A stretch of DNA of 64,000 nt from the NCBI GenBank assembly GCA_963678705.1, contig OY783223.1:4836001-4900000 (forward strand), read 5' to 3'. Numbering within the stretch: position 1 is the first letter of the stretch; each line of letters begins with the position of its first letter. The notes under the pieces are model-generated. The model did no database searches. It was not told the origin of the DNA and was given only the letters and a program-made list of their open reading frames with translations. Made by a program: the position numbers and the translations under genes. The stretch comes from Panorpa germanica (taxonomy: Eukaryota > Arthropoda > Insecta > Mecoptera > Panorpidae). Positions 21,945 to 32,875 of this stretch are shown piece after piece.

Positions 21945-22350
21945 GAGTTACCAGTGGGAATAAATAGAAGGCTGGAAGTAGTAATATATAGACTCATGAT
22001 AGGTCATGCAAATCTTACTCCTACCGACTTATTCAAAAGAGAACCTCAACCAATATGTGAACAATGTAATAGCCCGCTAACGGTAAAGCATATTCTTCTT
22101 AGATGCTCAAGGTACTCGTCGCACAGACATGGCTGTAATATGCCTGAGGAATATAGGCAGATATTTGAAAGCAGGGAAAGTCTGAAGAACCTTATTGACT
22201 TTACCAATAAAACTAATCTAATCTTTTTTTTTTAAATATATATTGCAAATTATGTATTACAAATGTTTATAAATGTATATATTCTTTTAAGTGGTAATAA
22301 CTTTTGAAAGTTGATGCACTTAAATAAATATTTAAAAAAATTAAGATGTA
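21945..22350 (+). mobile_element. LINE-K 3' end (copy K1), best preserved
   Basis: Last ~90 codons of a LINE polyprotein followed by its 3' UTR. The 3' UTR contains aaattatgtattac, gtatatattctttTAAGTG and aaagttgatgcac, then an A/T-rich end. Six fragments of the family occur in this window. It is 5'-truncated at about 21945, as usual for target-primed reverse transcription. Confidence 0.85.
21954..22235 (+). pseudogene. LINE-K ORF2 C-terminus (CCHC-like module)
   Basis: The frame reads RLEVVIYRLMIGHANLTPTD, then PICEQCNSPLTVKHILLRCSRY (C-x2-C...H-x4-C), then MPEEYRQIF and NLIDFTNKTNLI before the stop. This is the zinc-knuckle-like module downstream of RT and RNase H in I-like LINE ORF2 proteins. 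It has no initiator or enzymatic domain, so it is a 5'-truncated pseudogene. Clade assignment to I-like is from motif memory and moderately sure. Confidence 0.8.
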
Positions 22351-22796
22351 GTTATTTTGAAATTTAGAAAATAAGATTAAAACGTGGTGTAACTCAGAGC
22401 AATGATTTTGATGTCGTTTTGTAGATAATATCTCTTTATGTAAATACATTGGAAAAATATTGTACATCAATGTGCCAGTTTGAGGTATGTAAGAAAAACT
22501 GAAAAAAAACAGACAAATTTTAAACTAAAATTTGCATAAATCTTTTTTTTAATGGCTTTTTTAATTTAAAAGTTTACAAAATGATTTTATTACTTGACAG
22601 GTAGTATTATTACTAAAATAAAAAATTAAAATTAAAATGGCGCTCATTCCTACAGGAGGGGGAATGAACTCCTACATGCTGGTGTTTTTGTGGATAAAAT
22701 TACGTGTATAACACGTCCTTAAAGTAACGGTAGTTGGAGACAGGACACCCTGTATACAATTAATAAACAAAATATAAAAAGCCGTTATTCCTAGAG
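22351..22796. other. AT-rich DNA with an orphan transposon end
   Basis: At 22740-22755 ggacaccctgta resembles the 3' end of a CAGGGTGTCC-type element, but no matching left end was found upstream. Nothing else recognised. Confidence 0.35.
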
Positions 22797-23095
22797 CGAC
22801 ATCTATGGCGTTCATGAGTATATGTCTTCACTGAACGGTCACTGTTTTACCGAGAGACGAGCTTTGTACCAACTAAAGAAATATAATTTCTTTACATATT
22901 TAATATTTATTATATCTTCATAAAATATTAATATATATTATATCTAGACAGCTGTCACTTTCGACGCATGTGCATAGAGAACAAATAGGAACATATACTT
23001 TTCTCTCTCGCACACATTTTGAACACACTTTCAATCTATAGGAAATATAGTCTATTCACTCTCCATATATATATACTCGTATACTCTAAGTCTCT
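22797..23095 (-). repeat. Repeat F, copy 2
   Basis: Inverted copy of 8748-9050, spanning gcgacatctatggcgttcatg to the (AT)n start. Shared words include cagctgtcactttcgacgca, gaacaaataggaacatatac and aactaaagaaatataatttc. Beyond the catagatgtcgct end the copies diverge, fixing that edge at about 22797. Confidence 0.8.
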
Positions 23096-23099
23096 ATGA

Positions 23100-24285
23100 T
23101 ATAAACGATTTCCTTACAATAAATTTTTTTTAATCTATAACTTTTCTAAAAACAAATTAAAGAAATGTAAGAAACCGAATCGCGCATTTCTGAGTTATAG
23201 TTTAGTTCTGCACAAGCGCAAAGGTTGAAATAACGACGTGCCAGTGTATTTGTGAATGTATGTGTTAAATTTATAAAGGCCATAATATTATGGTATAGTA
23301 ACAGTAGCGCATATCCCATCCTCATAACGGATGATAAAGCCCTGGCCTTTAGAACGTGCCGCGGACATTGTAAGTTCCACAGCACAGCAGTCTGGTGGTC
23401 AGTAGTTGTCGTAGATCATTCCCCCACCCCATAATCATCCCTATCTACATCTCATACTACTTTCTATATCCCTTAAAACCTAAAAGTCTCAAAATCCCAA
23501 TCTCAAAACCAAAAAGCAAACTTTAGGAGAATGGCTTCTTGCCCAGAACCAACAGTGATGAAAAAAAAGGAAAAAAAAGGATCCAGCAACCCTTAAATTC
23601 AACCCTTAGATATTAAATATTTATTCATTCACACTTGTCAGGGACAAGGACACGGACGCGGACGTGGAGGGGATGAAGGGGGTGAAGGGAACAAGGACAT
23701 TTACATGACAACACTTTATATTATTTTATTACATTTGAATTTATATTTTTCTTCTTTTTTTGAGTTATTTTTCATTTTTTTTCTTTTTCTTTTCTTATTT
23801 TCTTTGTTTATATATATACAAATATTTCATAATACATACGTGATAAATAGAACATTCTGAATTTCAAATATATAAGCAGGGTCTTTCAGGGACAATGTTT
23901 CTAAGACCTTTTAAACTCTTGGGGCAACCTATACTTCTTATTATATTATTTCAAATGACATTTCTTTACTGCAATTCCAAATTATCATAGAGTATTAATA
24001 AATAAATGGAGAAATTAATCCAGCTGATTCGTAAGAACTAGAATACTAGAAAAGTAAAGAAAAAAGTAATTAAAAAAGAAAATTACGCACGATAGTATTT
24101 GTTATTTTCTCTTACTTATAATTAACACATCAATCGTCCATTTCATTAGTAGGATATTTTCGATTATTAAGTTTTGACATAACAATGAAACTAACGAATA
24201 TATTATTATTATTTATTTTAAAATAAATAAATCATTAAATTAGATATAATTGTGATTAATTACATTTCATTTGTGTTCCTTATTC
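23100..24285. other. Intergenic DNA with GC-richer patches
   Basis: 23190-23410 is less AT-rich and open in several frames, but no domain is recognised. A C-rich island is at 23418-23450. At 23640-23700 a (GGACRC)n-like tandem run would encode GQGHGRGRGG if translated. No start codon, splice structure or repeat partner supports a gene. Confidence 0.35.
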
Positions 24286-24289
24286 TATC

Positions 24290-24735
24290 TAGCCATTTTC
24301 TCTCTCAAACGAAAAGGAGAAAGAAGAGGGGAAGAAGGCACAAGTGTGGAGGAGAAGCCAAGGAACAGAGGCAGAGAGATACAGCAGCAAAAAAGAATGT
24401 AAAAAATTGATAACAGCAAAGATAATGAAAGATACAAGAGGATTTGGTAGAGGGAGAGGTACCAGAATATACACGAGACAAAAAGAGACAATGAACATGA
24501 AAAGAATAGCAAGATTTAGAATGGGAAACGAAGAGAAAGGCAGCAGATACTGTGAAAATAGAGAAAGGATGTGCAAGGTGTGAGGGAGAGAGATAGAAAG
24601 ATTGGACAATTTACGTATTCATGTGAGAAAAGAGTAAAAAGTAAAAAGAAAATTGTGCAGTTATTGAAGGGAGGCGATAAAGGAAAAGATGGATGGCGGA
24701 GATAGAGAGAAGGAGCGAGGAAAGAGAAGGAATAG
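24290..24735 (+). mobile_element. LINE-3 C-terminal fragment (copy a)
   Basis: Purine-rich + strand. The frame open at 24344-24583 includes KRIARFRMGNEEKGSRY, then MCKV. The next codon is a stop, beyond which GREIERLDNL continues in the same frame. This matches the C-terminal finger of LINE-3, also seen at 28.2 and 59.3 kb. It has 5' truncation and a TGA where Cys is expected. Likely a non-LTR retrotransposon of the type common in ants, clade not determined. Confidence 0.75.
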
Positions 24736-24739
24736 CAGA

Positions 24740-25770
24740 GTAGAAACGGGAGAGTTTTAAGTTTTTTATTTTATTAAAAAAAAAATATTATATATATTCA
24801 CTATTACAAGAGCTAAATATTGAAAATATTGAAATTTATTGTTCAAATCGTTGACAGTAAACTTATTGTGTTATATTTTGCTATAATAATTCACATTTTG
24901 TTGTAAATTTAGTTTCATATCATTCATAGTATATCAGTATCACACCAACCAGACCTATTTTGTTCCTATTAAATCTCCATCATCTTTTGAATGATTTTGC
25001 TATAAAATCAGTCGTCACTGTGTTTTGTAAATATTGTTTTCGTAGTAATCTAAAAACTCAATATTCGGATGAACTATATGTATATTTTACGTAAAATATA
25101 CTATACGTTTGCTACAACGAAATTTCATGCTGTGCGGGACATTAACCGCGTTATACCGGGGCCTACCCCAAGAAATATGATAACGTCCAAGAAATGAATG
25201 ATTTATTAAAATTCTGCAGTGTTATTACTTCAATAAATTTAACAGTGTACAGCTACAGTCGCTAGTATTTAAACAAACCACTATAAATTCATTCCACAAT
25301 GTGTTTTGCCATGACACAAACACATAAAACAGTTTTTACCATCGCGCCACTGTACTGTTCTATTCCATTTCATTCCATTCCAACGTTCCAGTTGCTCTAG
25401 TTGCTCCAGTTGTTACAGCGTGTGGTTCTCATAAATAAAGGAACATAATTGTTCAAAGCTTATAATTTTAAGGAAACAATAAAACTAGAGAAAAAATAAA
25501 CATAATTCTTGAACCAGTAGAATCGTTATGACACTATACAGTGCAAGTAGAGAACCACCAAGTGTTCACACATTCTTAAAGTTTATGACTGAAATGTATT
25601 AAGAAAAGAATAGTGCCACTGTAACAAGAATATCGTCGTCTGGAAAAGAATGAACAGGAAATAACTCGATTGTAGAAATAGATGAAAAAACTAGCAGAAG
25701 ATCTACTATGACTGAGTCATCAGCGAAATTCTTAAATATTTTGAGTGATTAAATTTTAGTAAAGTCTACT
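24740..25770. other. AT-rich intergenic DNA
   Basis: No gene recognised. A short run of CATTC-like and gttgctc-like tandem words lies at about 25360-25415. Confidence 0.4.
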
Positions 25771-25772
25771 AC

Positions 25773-26215
25773 ATATTTGTATGACGTGAAATGCATTTTA
25801 ACGTCAGTTATTTGTTGATTAGGTCAGTGCTGTGGTAATGTTTTGTAGCTGTTGATAGTCAAATAATCAAGTCAAGTCAAAGAATAATAAGTTTTTATTT
25901 TATTTAACCCTGTTACGGCAGACATAATATTGAAATTTGAGTGTTCCTTGAAATAGCTGTAAATAATATTTGATATTTTGATATATAAATACATATAGCA
26001 GAGATTTATGAGCTGTAAGGTTGGTAGCGGATATGATGTTACAACGTTGAATCCCTTTAATAATTAAAGAGACAAAATTCCTTTTTTAATTGTTAATATC
26101 TCTTAACATATAAGGAGTTATTAAAAAATAATTGAACATTTGAGGTTCTAGTAACCCACTTTACCAATATATAGTACACTTTTATAGAAATTAAGACATA
26201 GGACACAAGCCCATT
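25773..26215 (+). mobile_element. Family-A MITE, 5' truncated
   Basis: Starts inside the family at atatttgtatgacgtgaaat and ends in aggacacaagcccatt. Relative to the other copies it has lost the tgtgatgtcacatgcacttgg block (deletion near 26030). Non-coding. Confidence 0.87.
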
Positions 26216-27637
26216 AAGACTCAAATATATTTCTAACACACATATTTTTTATTTAACTTGACGAAACCCGTACGCTATTATTATACCACATATTACGCAT
26301 AAAAAAGGTTCATAACATCTGAAATAAAGTTATATTTTATTCATAAAAAAGTGTCTGTCACTGTCAAATATGCATAATAAAATAGCGAGGATATTACAAG
26401 AGAAATATAAATGCGCGAATGCGTAAATGCGTGTACCTAATAAATATTTATTCAAGCATATTATTCTCCCACACACACACACACACATAAGAGCTGACGA
26501 TGCGTGCCATGGCGCGTCATACCGTGCCACACCATGAGAGCTTTGCACCTCCTGGTGAGCAACCGTTGAAGTAGTCATATGTTTAAATCTCTCTGCCTCT
26601 GACTTTGACTATGAGTATAACTGTATAACAAGTATTACGTGTATCGGGTGAGTACCATATAGTGAGTGACTGTAACAGCTTATACCATTCGAAAGTTTAC
26701 TCTATTTTGGCGTGTATATGTTTAAAAATATGATACGTAAAGAAGTGCAGAAAGTGAAGAAACAGTGAAACATTTAGGGTATCATTAATGGCCAAGGAAG
26801 TTTCACAAAGAGAGTGAATGATTCATATTTTTCTTGATATCCGGGTCGAAGGACCATATTAACGTTTATCATTCAAACTTTGTAAGTAAATACTTATACG
26901 GGTGGATCAATAAGAAGGAAGTTGATATTACCATCGTTTACTACATTCTTTCAAACGACTCCACACAAAATTTCAGGCATATTTATAAGTTATTTTTGAT
27001 TTGATATACATTTTTAGAAAACGTGTTTGATACTTTTCGATGGAACCACAGTGTATTAAAGGATCGTCTAACATTACCAAATACATAATGTTTTGAGACT
27101 TATTTTACTGCTTTTTTTAAAATAAATCTAACCTTTTTTGCATCAGTATACTCTGAAGAACACCATTTTAAGAATTATACATATTAGAGTACTTTTTGGA
27201 GCTGTAAAGCTTTAGAACAGTTATACAATAATAACACAACATTCTTTTAAATAATATATTACTTTAAATAAATGTAAGTAATAGCTAATATCTATGTTTT
27301 GTTTTTTGCGAAATAGCTTTATAATTTTGCATAAAAACTTTAATTCAATTTAGAAGAAGTAGAAATTCAATTTGTGAAGAGCAATTATATAATATTACAT
27401 TGATTACGTTGATATTATATAAATTCTAAGCACATGCAATTGTTTTTGACGATACAAAATATATAAAAAATTAATTTTTATATCTTACTCCAATGAAAAT
27501 ATTTCGGAGGGTGTGTTCTTGGACATCACTGAAAGAAAAATATAGAATATTTAACATAAACACTTTTTTTTTGAGTTGTTTAAGTTTAACTTTATTCGTT
27601 GTCAGCTCCCATAACTAACTGAGAAGTAGAAAACCGT

Positions 27638-27668
<31 letters not shown>

Positions 27669-28015
27669 ATGTGGTATGATATTACCATCTGACAGTATAT
27701 TTTATTGCTGAAGGAGAATAATCAGTTTTTATCTTCAAAAGAGGCCTTATTTTTTATATGTACTTATAACTAAAGTTTATAAGGTGTTTGAAACAGAAAG
27801 CTCCCCCATTTATGATGTTATGGACTATGTCATGTTTTCACACATATTTAGTCAAATCAGAGCTTCCGTTTATTTTCGAATTGCTTAACTAGAATATATA
27901 TATAGTAAAAGTAGTATCTAGATACGTTAAAGTTAACCAAATAGATGTGAAAACGTATCTAATACGTTATATTTGTATCTGAAGCTGTAATAAGTTGCAA
28001 CATAAGACTGAAACT
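26216..28015. other. AT-rich intergenic DNA with microsatellites
   Basis: Contains (AC)n at 26469-26487 and (AT)n-(GT)n at 27638-27672. GC-richer patch at 26490-26570. No gene or repeat family copy recognised. Confidence 0.4.
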
Positions 28016-28019
28016 TTTA

Positions 28020-28385
28020 ATGTGAAAGAGAAAAAAAGGAAGAAGTGTGGAGGAGGGGATAAGAAGCAGAGACAGAAAGGTACAACAACAAAAGAGAGGA
28101 TGACTGAAATTGATAAAAGTAAATATAATGAGAGATTATGAGAGAAGATAGTACCAAAATATATAAGAGGAAGAGAGATAAAGAACGAAAAGAGAATCCC
28201 ATGATTCAGAATGGGAAATGAAGAGAAAAGCAGTAGGTATTGGGGAAAAAAGTGAAGAAACGTTTGCAGAATGTGCAGGAGAGAAACCGAGATGTTGGAG
28301 CACATAAAACAGACAAAAAAAAGATATAGGAGCTGGTGGAAGGTAATAGGAAGGAATTTAAAGAGGGGTTAGTTGAATTTAATTA
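28020..28385 (+). mobile_element. LINE-3 C-terminal fragment (copy b)
   Basis: Purine-rich + strand. Across two stops it reads ERMTEIDKSKYNERL, then PKYIRG, then FRMGNEEKSSRYWGKK, and VCRMCRRETEMLEHIK. The YWxxx...CRxC...LEHI pattern is a C-terminal zinc-finger-like module of ant-type LINEs. In-frame stops at expected Trp/Arg-type codons show it is dead. 5' truncated. Confidence 0.78.
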
Positions 28386-28397
28386 AACATTGAACAT

Positions 28398-28740
28398 TGA
28401 TGTTATATGAAATATAACAATTTATTTGTCAAAGAACCAAATCACGCATGCGTCAATACACGTAAAATTGCAGCGTTGCCAAATTAATTACTCCTTTTTC
28501 AAAATATTTAATTTGTATTTAAATTGAATTAATATAAATTTGTTAATAATTAGAGGTAATTTTTAATTTATTAAACTATTATATGCATAAAAAAATCATT
28601 TTAACAAGCAAAAAGCAGTTTAATAGGGAATTGAAAAATTCATTTTCAAAGGTACAGTCCCAATATTTGCTCGTCCCTCATGTACTTCGTATTTTGCATT
28701 TCGTATTACCGAGAGATAAACTTTTTTCCTTAAAAACATA
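28398..28740 (-). mobile_element. Family-D element fragment (both ends lost)
   Basis: Minus-strand match to the first ~330 bp of the family-D element at 35.5 kb, from cggtaatacgaaatgcaaaatacg (near 28730-28690) to gtttgacaaataaattgttata (about 28400). Both TTAA-side ends are missing or unrecognisable. Confidence 0.75.
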
Positions 28741-28744
28741 AAAC

Positions 28745-30115
28745 TAGCACTGCACAACTTGATAAATTCTTCGAAAAATAATTAATATATCTAATCAAGT
28801 AAAAATGTATTTTCTTGAAACCAATTAATGAAAAATCTATATACCTGCTATATTACATATTCGAGTAAGTATATTGTGTACTGTAATAGAATTTATTTAT
28901 AAAACATTACTAAAAATATAAAACATGAATAGATATAGACTATTTTCACAAATTCTTTGTATAGAGTTAGGGCTTTTCAAGCTTTTGGAGCTTTAAGCTC
29001 AATTCATTCGATTTCTATATAGAAACTTATAATGAGCAAGGAGGGGAAGTAATTTATAAAAACTTTTATGGAGGGATATTGATGTAGTACATACATACAT
29101 CGAAAATCCACAAACCCACAACGATTAAAAATATCAAACGAGTTAAAAACAGGGTGTTTCCAAATATCGATAATAATAGTTTTCATATGTTATTTTGCAG
29201 TCTGTTTTAAAATGAAATTGTTAGCGCTTTCTTTGTTTGTTCAATGTGAACACATGGTGTTGTCCTTGTCTTTTGACAGTAGTATCTCCAGTAAGCGAAC
29301 GCCTAAAAGAGAACCATTGTCTTGTGATAGGGAATCGGGGTAGTACAAACAGCTGCGAAGGTACTTCAAATTCACCTTCAGTTTCTCAAATTAATTTTTT
29401 TTTAAATTCACTAATTGAATAACAAATTCGTGGTAGGTAATTAAAATATTTTAATTTTGCTTCCACCCTGTCGTAAGCATTCATGTTTTCCTTTTCACCA
29501 TAAAAAATCCTTTTGACGATTTTCCCTGGCTCTATACTCGTGCAAACATAAAAAGGAACCTATAGTGAGCCAATCCCGCTATTTCTATTTCTTTGGTGCT
29601 TTGCTTTTCCTTTTGGTTTTCCTTTTCCAAGAAAAACCAAGTCCAGTGGTTGGATTCTTTAATTTATTTTACAACAATAGATTCGTATCCGGTAAAAGTA
29701 AAGGAAAACGTGGAAATACTTTATAATATACAAAACTTTGACTACAAAACTAGAGACAAATGTAAAAACATGATGAAAATGGAAAAGGAAAAACATGGAA
29801 AACTTAAAACTCTCTTTGACAATGGTTGAAACTTTAAATGTTTTGAGTTTTCCTTTTGTAAAGGAAGGGAAATTATAACAGTATTTTATTTTGCTGTAAC
29901 ATTTGAAAAATGGATAAATAAAGTGAAAGAAATTTCCATGAAATTTTAAACAAAAATTTTGTTTGTCATATGATAAGAAAATACAAGGTATATATTAGAT
30001 TTTCCCGGAAACTAAACCGGAGACGCAGTATCTAATATAGAATTTTATTTACATATATGTAATAAAGCAATCGGTAAGCTGCTGTGTGTGACAATACATT
30101 TAAAAATAGAGCACA
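28745..30115. other. AT-rich intergenic DNA, possible isolated exon-like stretch
   Basis: At 29259-29280 a good 3' splice-site-like tract (tgtccttgtcttttgacag) precedes a less AT-rich stretch to about 29372, ending in an open frame to 29422 (SERLKENHCLVIGNRGSTNS...). A CAGGGTGTTTCC-type transposon tip lies at 29152. Neither is supported by homology I can recognise. 29580-29880 contains repeated tttccttttg words and an ordinary open frame. Confidence 0.3.
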
Positions 30116-30119
30116 TTTT

Positions 30120-30291
30120 TTCTTTCATAATTTATAATATTTAAGAATATTGGAAGATGGGTAATGAAGTTATTAGAGAAGCAATAATGGGCGAATTTGT
30201 ATAAATTATGTATTCTAAAAATGTTTAAGAAAATATTGACTTAAAGTGCTAATAACTATTAAAAGTTGATGCACTCAAATAATTAATAAAT
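30120..30291 (+). mobile_element. LINE-K 3' UTR fragment (copy K4)
   Basis: Matches the LINE-K tail: aaattatgtattctaaaaatg...aaagtgctaataactattaaaagttgatgcactc. The next Helitron starts at its end, so LINE-K and Helitron are adjacent, possibly with the Helitron inserted into the LINE tail. Confidence 0.6.
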
Positions 30292-30855
30292 TCTAATATA
30301 TAAAATTCTGGTGTCGCGGTGTTTGTTCCCAAACTCTTCCGAAACGGGTGAACCGATTTTGATAAAATTTTGTGTACTTATCGGGTAGGTCTAAGAATCG
30401 GCCAACATCTATTTTTCATACCCTTAAATGTTAAGGGTGATCCACCACAACATTTTTTTTTTTTCTTTTTGAACAAAATTATTTGTTTTTATTCTTTCAT
30501 GATTCAGCATTGAAAAATACATTTAATTCTAAATTTTCACCCTTATACGATCAACCCCTGATTTTTAATCGCGATTTTTATATTATTCTATTCCATCCAC
30601 AGATTCACAAGATGGCAATCGAATGTAATAATTGTAGTATACTATAATTCTCATGTATAGTTCTATCAACCAATCAGTTATCCGCACCAGGTGTCTCCCG
30701 TTGTCACTTTTCAACCAGCAAACATCATGGAGTAGGGGTGAGAAAGAAGCCGGCTTCCTTTCTCTCACTCACTTTACAGTTTTCGTCCATTTTTTTTGGT
30801 TTATATTTCCTAGAAATAACGTATATGGCAAAACAACATTTGTCGGGTCAGCTAG
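30292..30855 (+). mobile_element. Non-autonomous Helitron, 564 bp
   Basis: Starts TCTAATATATAAAATTCTGG and has the leader phrase actcttccgaaacgggtgaaccgattttgataaaattt. It ends ttgtcgggtcagCTAG, followed by T. The TC...CTAG frame plus leader is diagnostic of insect Helitrons. The left neighbour base is T, not the ideal A. No coding capacity. Its final bases are duplicated by the adjacent SINE insertion. Confidence 0.85.
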
Positions 30856-30860
30856 TAAAT

Positions 30861-31136
30861 TTTTTTTTTTTTTTATTTAATTTATTTAACGTCGGCCTAT
30901 TTCCGATGCTGAGTCCTATCACCGACGACCTCCTACAATGTTGGCAGTATTTATGGTGTCGTGGCCTCATATATGTGGGCTACACCACTGCCTTTATATT
31001 GTACGATTATGTTTGACCATAATCAATATAAGTTCATAATAACCAAACCCAGAAAATATATATCTGGTCCGGGGATCGAACCCGAAGACACAGCAGTCGG
31101 CGTCAAGCATCAATGCTCTCGCCCACTGTGTCGTCA
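30861..31136 (-). mobile_element. tRNA-derived SINE with 11-bp target duplication
   Basis: Minus-strand element. Its head, near 31136, reads cacagtgggcgagagcattg (A-box region), then ggGTTCGATCCC (B box, 31072-31082). It ends in a poly(A) tail, seen as T14 at about 30861-30874 on +. AGCTAGTAAAT flanks both sides exactly (30850-30860 and 31137-31147), an 11-bp target duplication. RNA polymerase III would transcribe it on the minus strand. Conceptual frames across it are not genes. Confidence 0.85.
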
Positions 31137-31147
31137 AGCTAGTAAAT

Positions 31148-32095
31148 ATATATACTTATCTTTGAAATTTTTTCTCGTAGAGTCTTTACTAATAAATAAT
31201 ATTTTATAGATTTATAAATTTCTTATAGATATTTTCTTTAGATTAAATTATGTTTATATATATGTAAACGTAATAATATTGTAATGTAAGTGAAGATGAA
31301 ATAGAAAATTACCATAAAAAGAATATTGATAAGATATTTTTATACTTATTTTACGTATAACATATAAACTATTTCAAATATTATATTGTTCATTTCACAA
31401 TTTCAATAAATTTACGTTTTAGACTAAATAAATATATACAGTAAATTCGATATTCATCTTATGTGGACCAATTCAAAAATAGAACAAAGATATTCTCAAT
31501 AAAATATTAAATTACTTTATGAAGATGTTTGGAGACATGATCCTTACTTTGAGAATCCCACCCCTGTCCATTAAGGGTAGCAAGAGGTTCAAGGTTTATA
31601 AGGCTAAGTGTACACATCTCAGTTGGACCATAGGGATGTTGTAGATGTAGATGGCATGGACGATGTGGATTTTGGGGTTTCAACCCCATAGCAAGCCGTG
31701 CGTGGACTGTTTACTGAATACAGGGATGTATCTTATATTTGCTAAGGGGTAGTCAATTCTTATTAAATAAGGGTGTGAAAAACATTCAATTTATTTTGAT
31801 TATAAAGGCTAGAAATTGTTAATGAAATTACTATTTGTTAGTTTTATAGGTAGTATTAAAAAAATTTATTATTATTTATATTTATTAGAGGAAATGTAAT
31901 AGTTTTCACACGTATTTAGACGTAGATTGTCCAAAGGAAAATGCAGGTAAGTTCGTTCTTTTATATTTTCTGTTCTTTGTAAATTGTAATTGAAATAAAT
32001 GAGATTATTTTCAATTATTAAATGACGTTCTCCAACATATTAAAAACATTGAAGTTTCCGATATTCTTCTTTACTTATCTCAGTGAGGATAGTTT
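31148..32095. other. AT-rich DNA with a GC-richer ORF-like patch
   Basis: 31505-31735 is less AT-rich and can be read in a broken + strand frame (MKMFGDMIL..RIPPLSIKGSKRFK..., then stops). It looks like a decayed coding fragment, probably of a repeat, but I cannot name it. The rest is featureless. Confidence 0.35.
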
Positions 32096-32097
32096 GA

Positions 32098-32660
32098 TGA
32101 TTAAGTGACTTTCTTCTTCGGCACAAAAGTGCTTTATTTATCAATATAGTCTCCTTTAAGCTCGATACATTTAGTCCCGCGTTTTCCCAAATAATAGATT
32201 TCCTTAAGACACTCAAAATAGGCGTTTCCTCTTAACAATCTCTTTGTTAGACCTAAATCTTTTACTGCCCAGCCATATCTTGAAGTTTGGAAACAGGAAA
32301 TAGTCGCAGGCGACTAAATCTGAAGAATATTCTAGATGGAGTATCAGTTTGTAGCCCAATTTATGGATTTTTGCCATGGTGACTACACACTCAATCGCAA
32401 TCGCAGCATCAATCGCGCAGATAGCTTTAGCATGGCCAAATATTCATGTAAAATGTGATGTACCAACCCAGTTGCAACGACTATAGTCTTAGCCCCCTCA
32501 CGCACTTTCATTCTTTGATAGTCCAAAATCATTCCATGGATTTTATCGACTATATCTGACGTGATGACCTCTTTTGGGCGTCCTGTGTTAATCAATCTGC
32601 CAAATACAAACAGAATGACGAAGTTTGCTCAAAATTTGTCAGTAGTCAATTAATAGATGA
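32098..32660 (-). mobile_element. Mariner remnant with internal deletion
   Basis: Minus strand. The N-terminal segment, 32595-32383, reads TGRPKEVITSDIVDKIHGMI...KVREGAK...HHILHEYLAM-KLSAR, the second helix-turn-helix of mariner. It is joined near 32383 to the C-terminal end MAKIHKLGY...SDLVACDYFLFP.FKIWLGSKRF, with several stops. The first two catalytic Asp are deleted; the third region (ACD) remains. Terminal inverted repeats were not found. Edges are approximate. Confidence 0.82.
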
Positions 32661-32819
32661 CAGTTGACGGGACCTGTGTGTCATTTAAAGTTACTGCGCG
32701 GGAAATTTAAAAAGCCACTGACTTATGAAGCTATATAGTTGGTTGTAGGATATAAATATATATGTGGAAAACGAGAGTACTATCCCAATTATGATGTGGA
32801 AAACAATACCCAATCTAAC

Positions 32820-32822
<3 letters not shown>

Positions 32823-32873
<51 letters not shown>
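32823..32873. repeat. (AT)n microsatellite
   Basis: About 25 TA/AT units. The reverse frame gives IYIYIY runs, not a protein. Confidence 0.95.

Positions 32874-32874
<1 letters not shown>

Positions 32875-32875
<1 letters not shown>

Noticed and set aside
30583-31209. Overlapping open frames around 30.6-31.2 kb as genes
   Set aside because: They run through the Helitron end, the SINE and its poly(T); explained by mobile elements.
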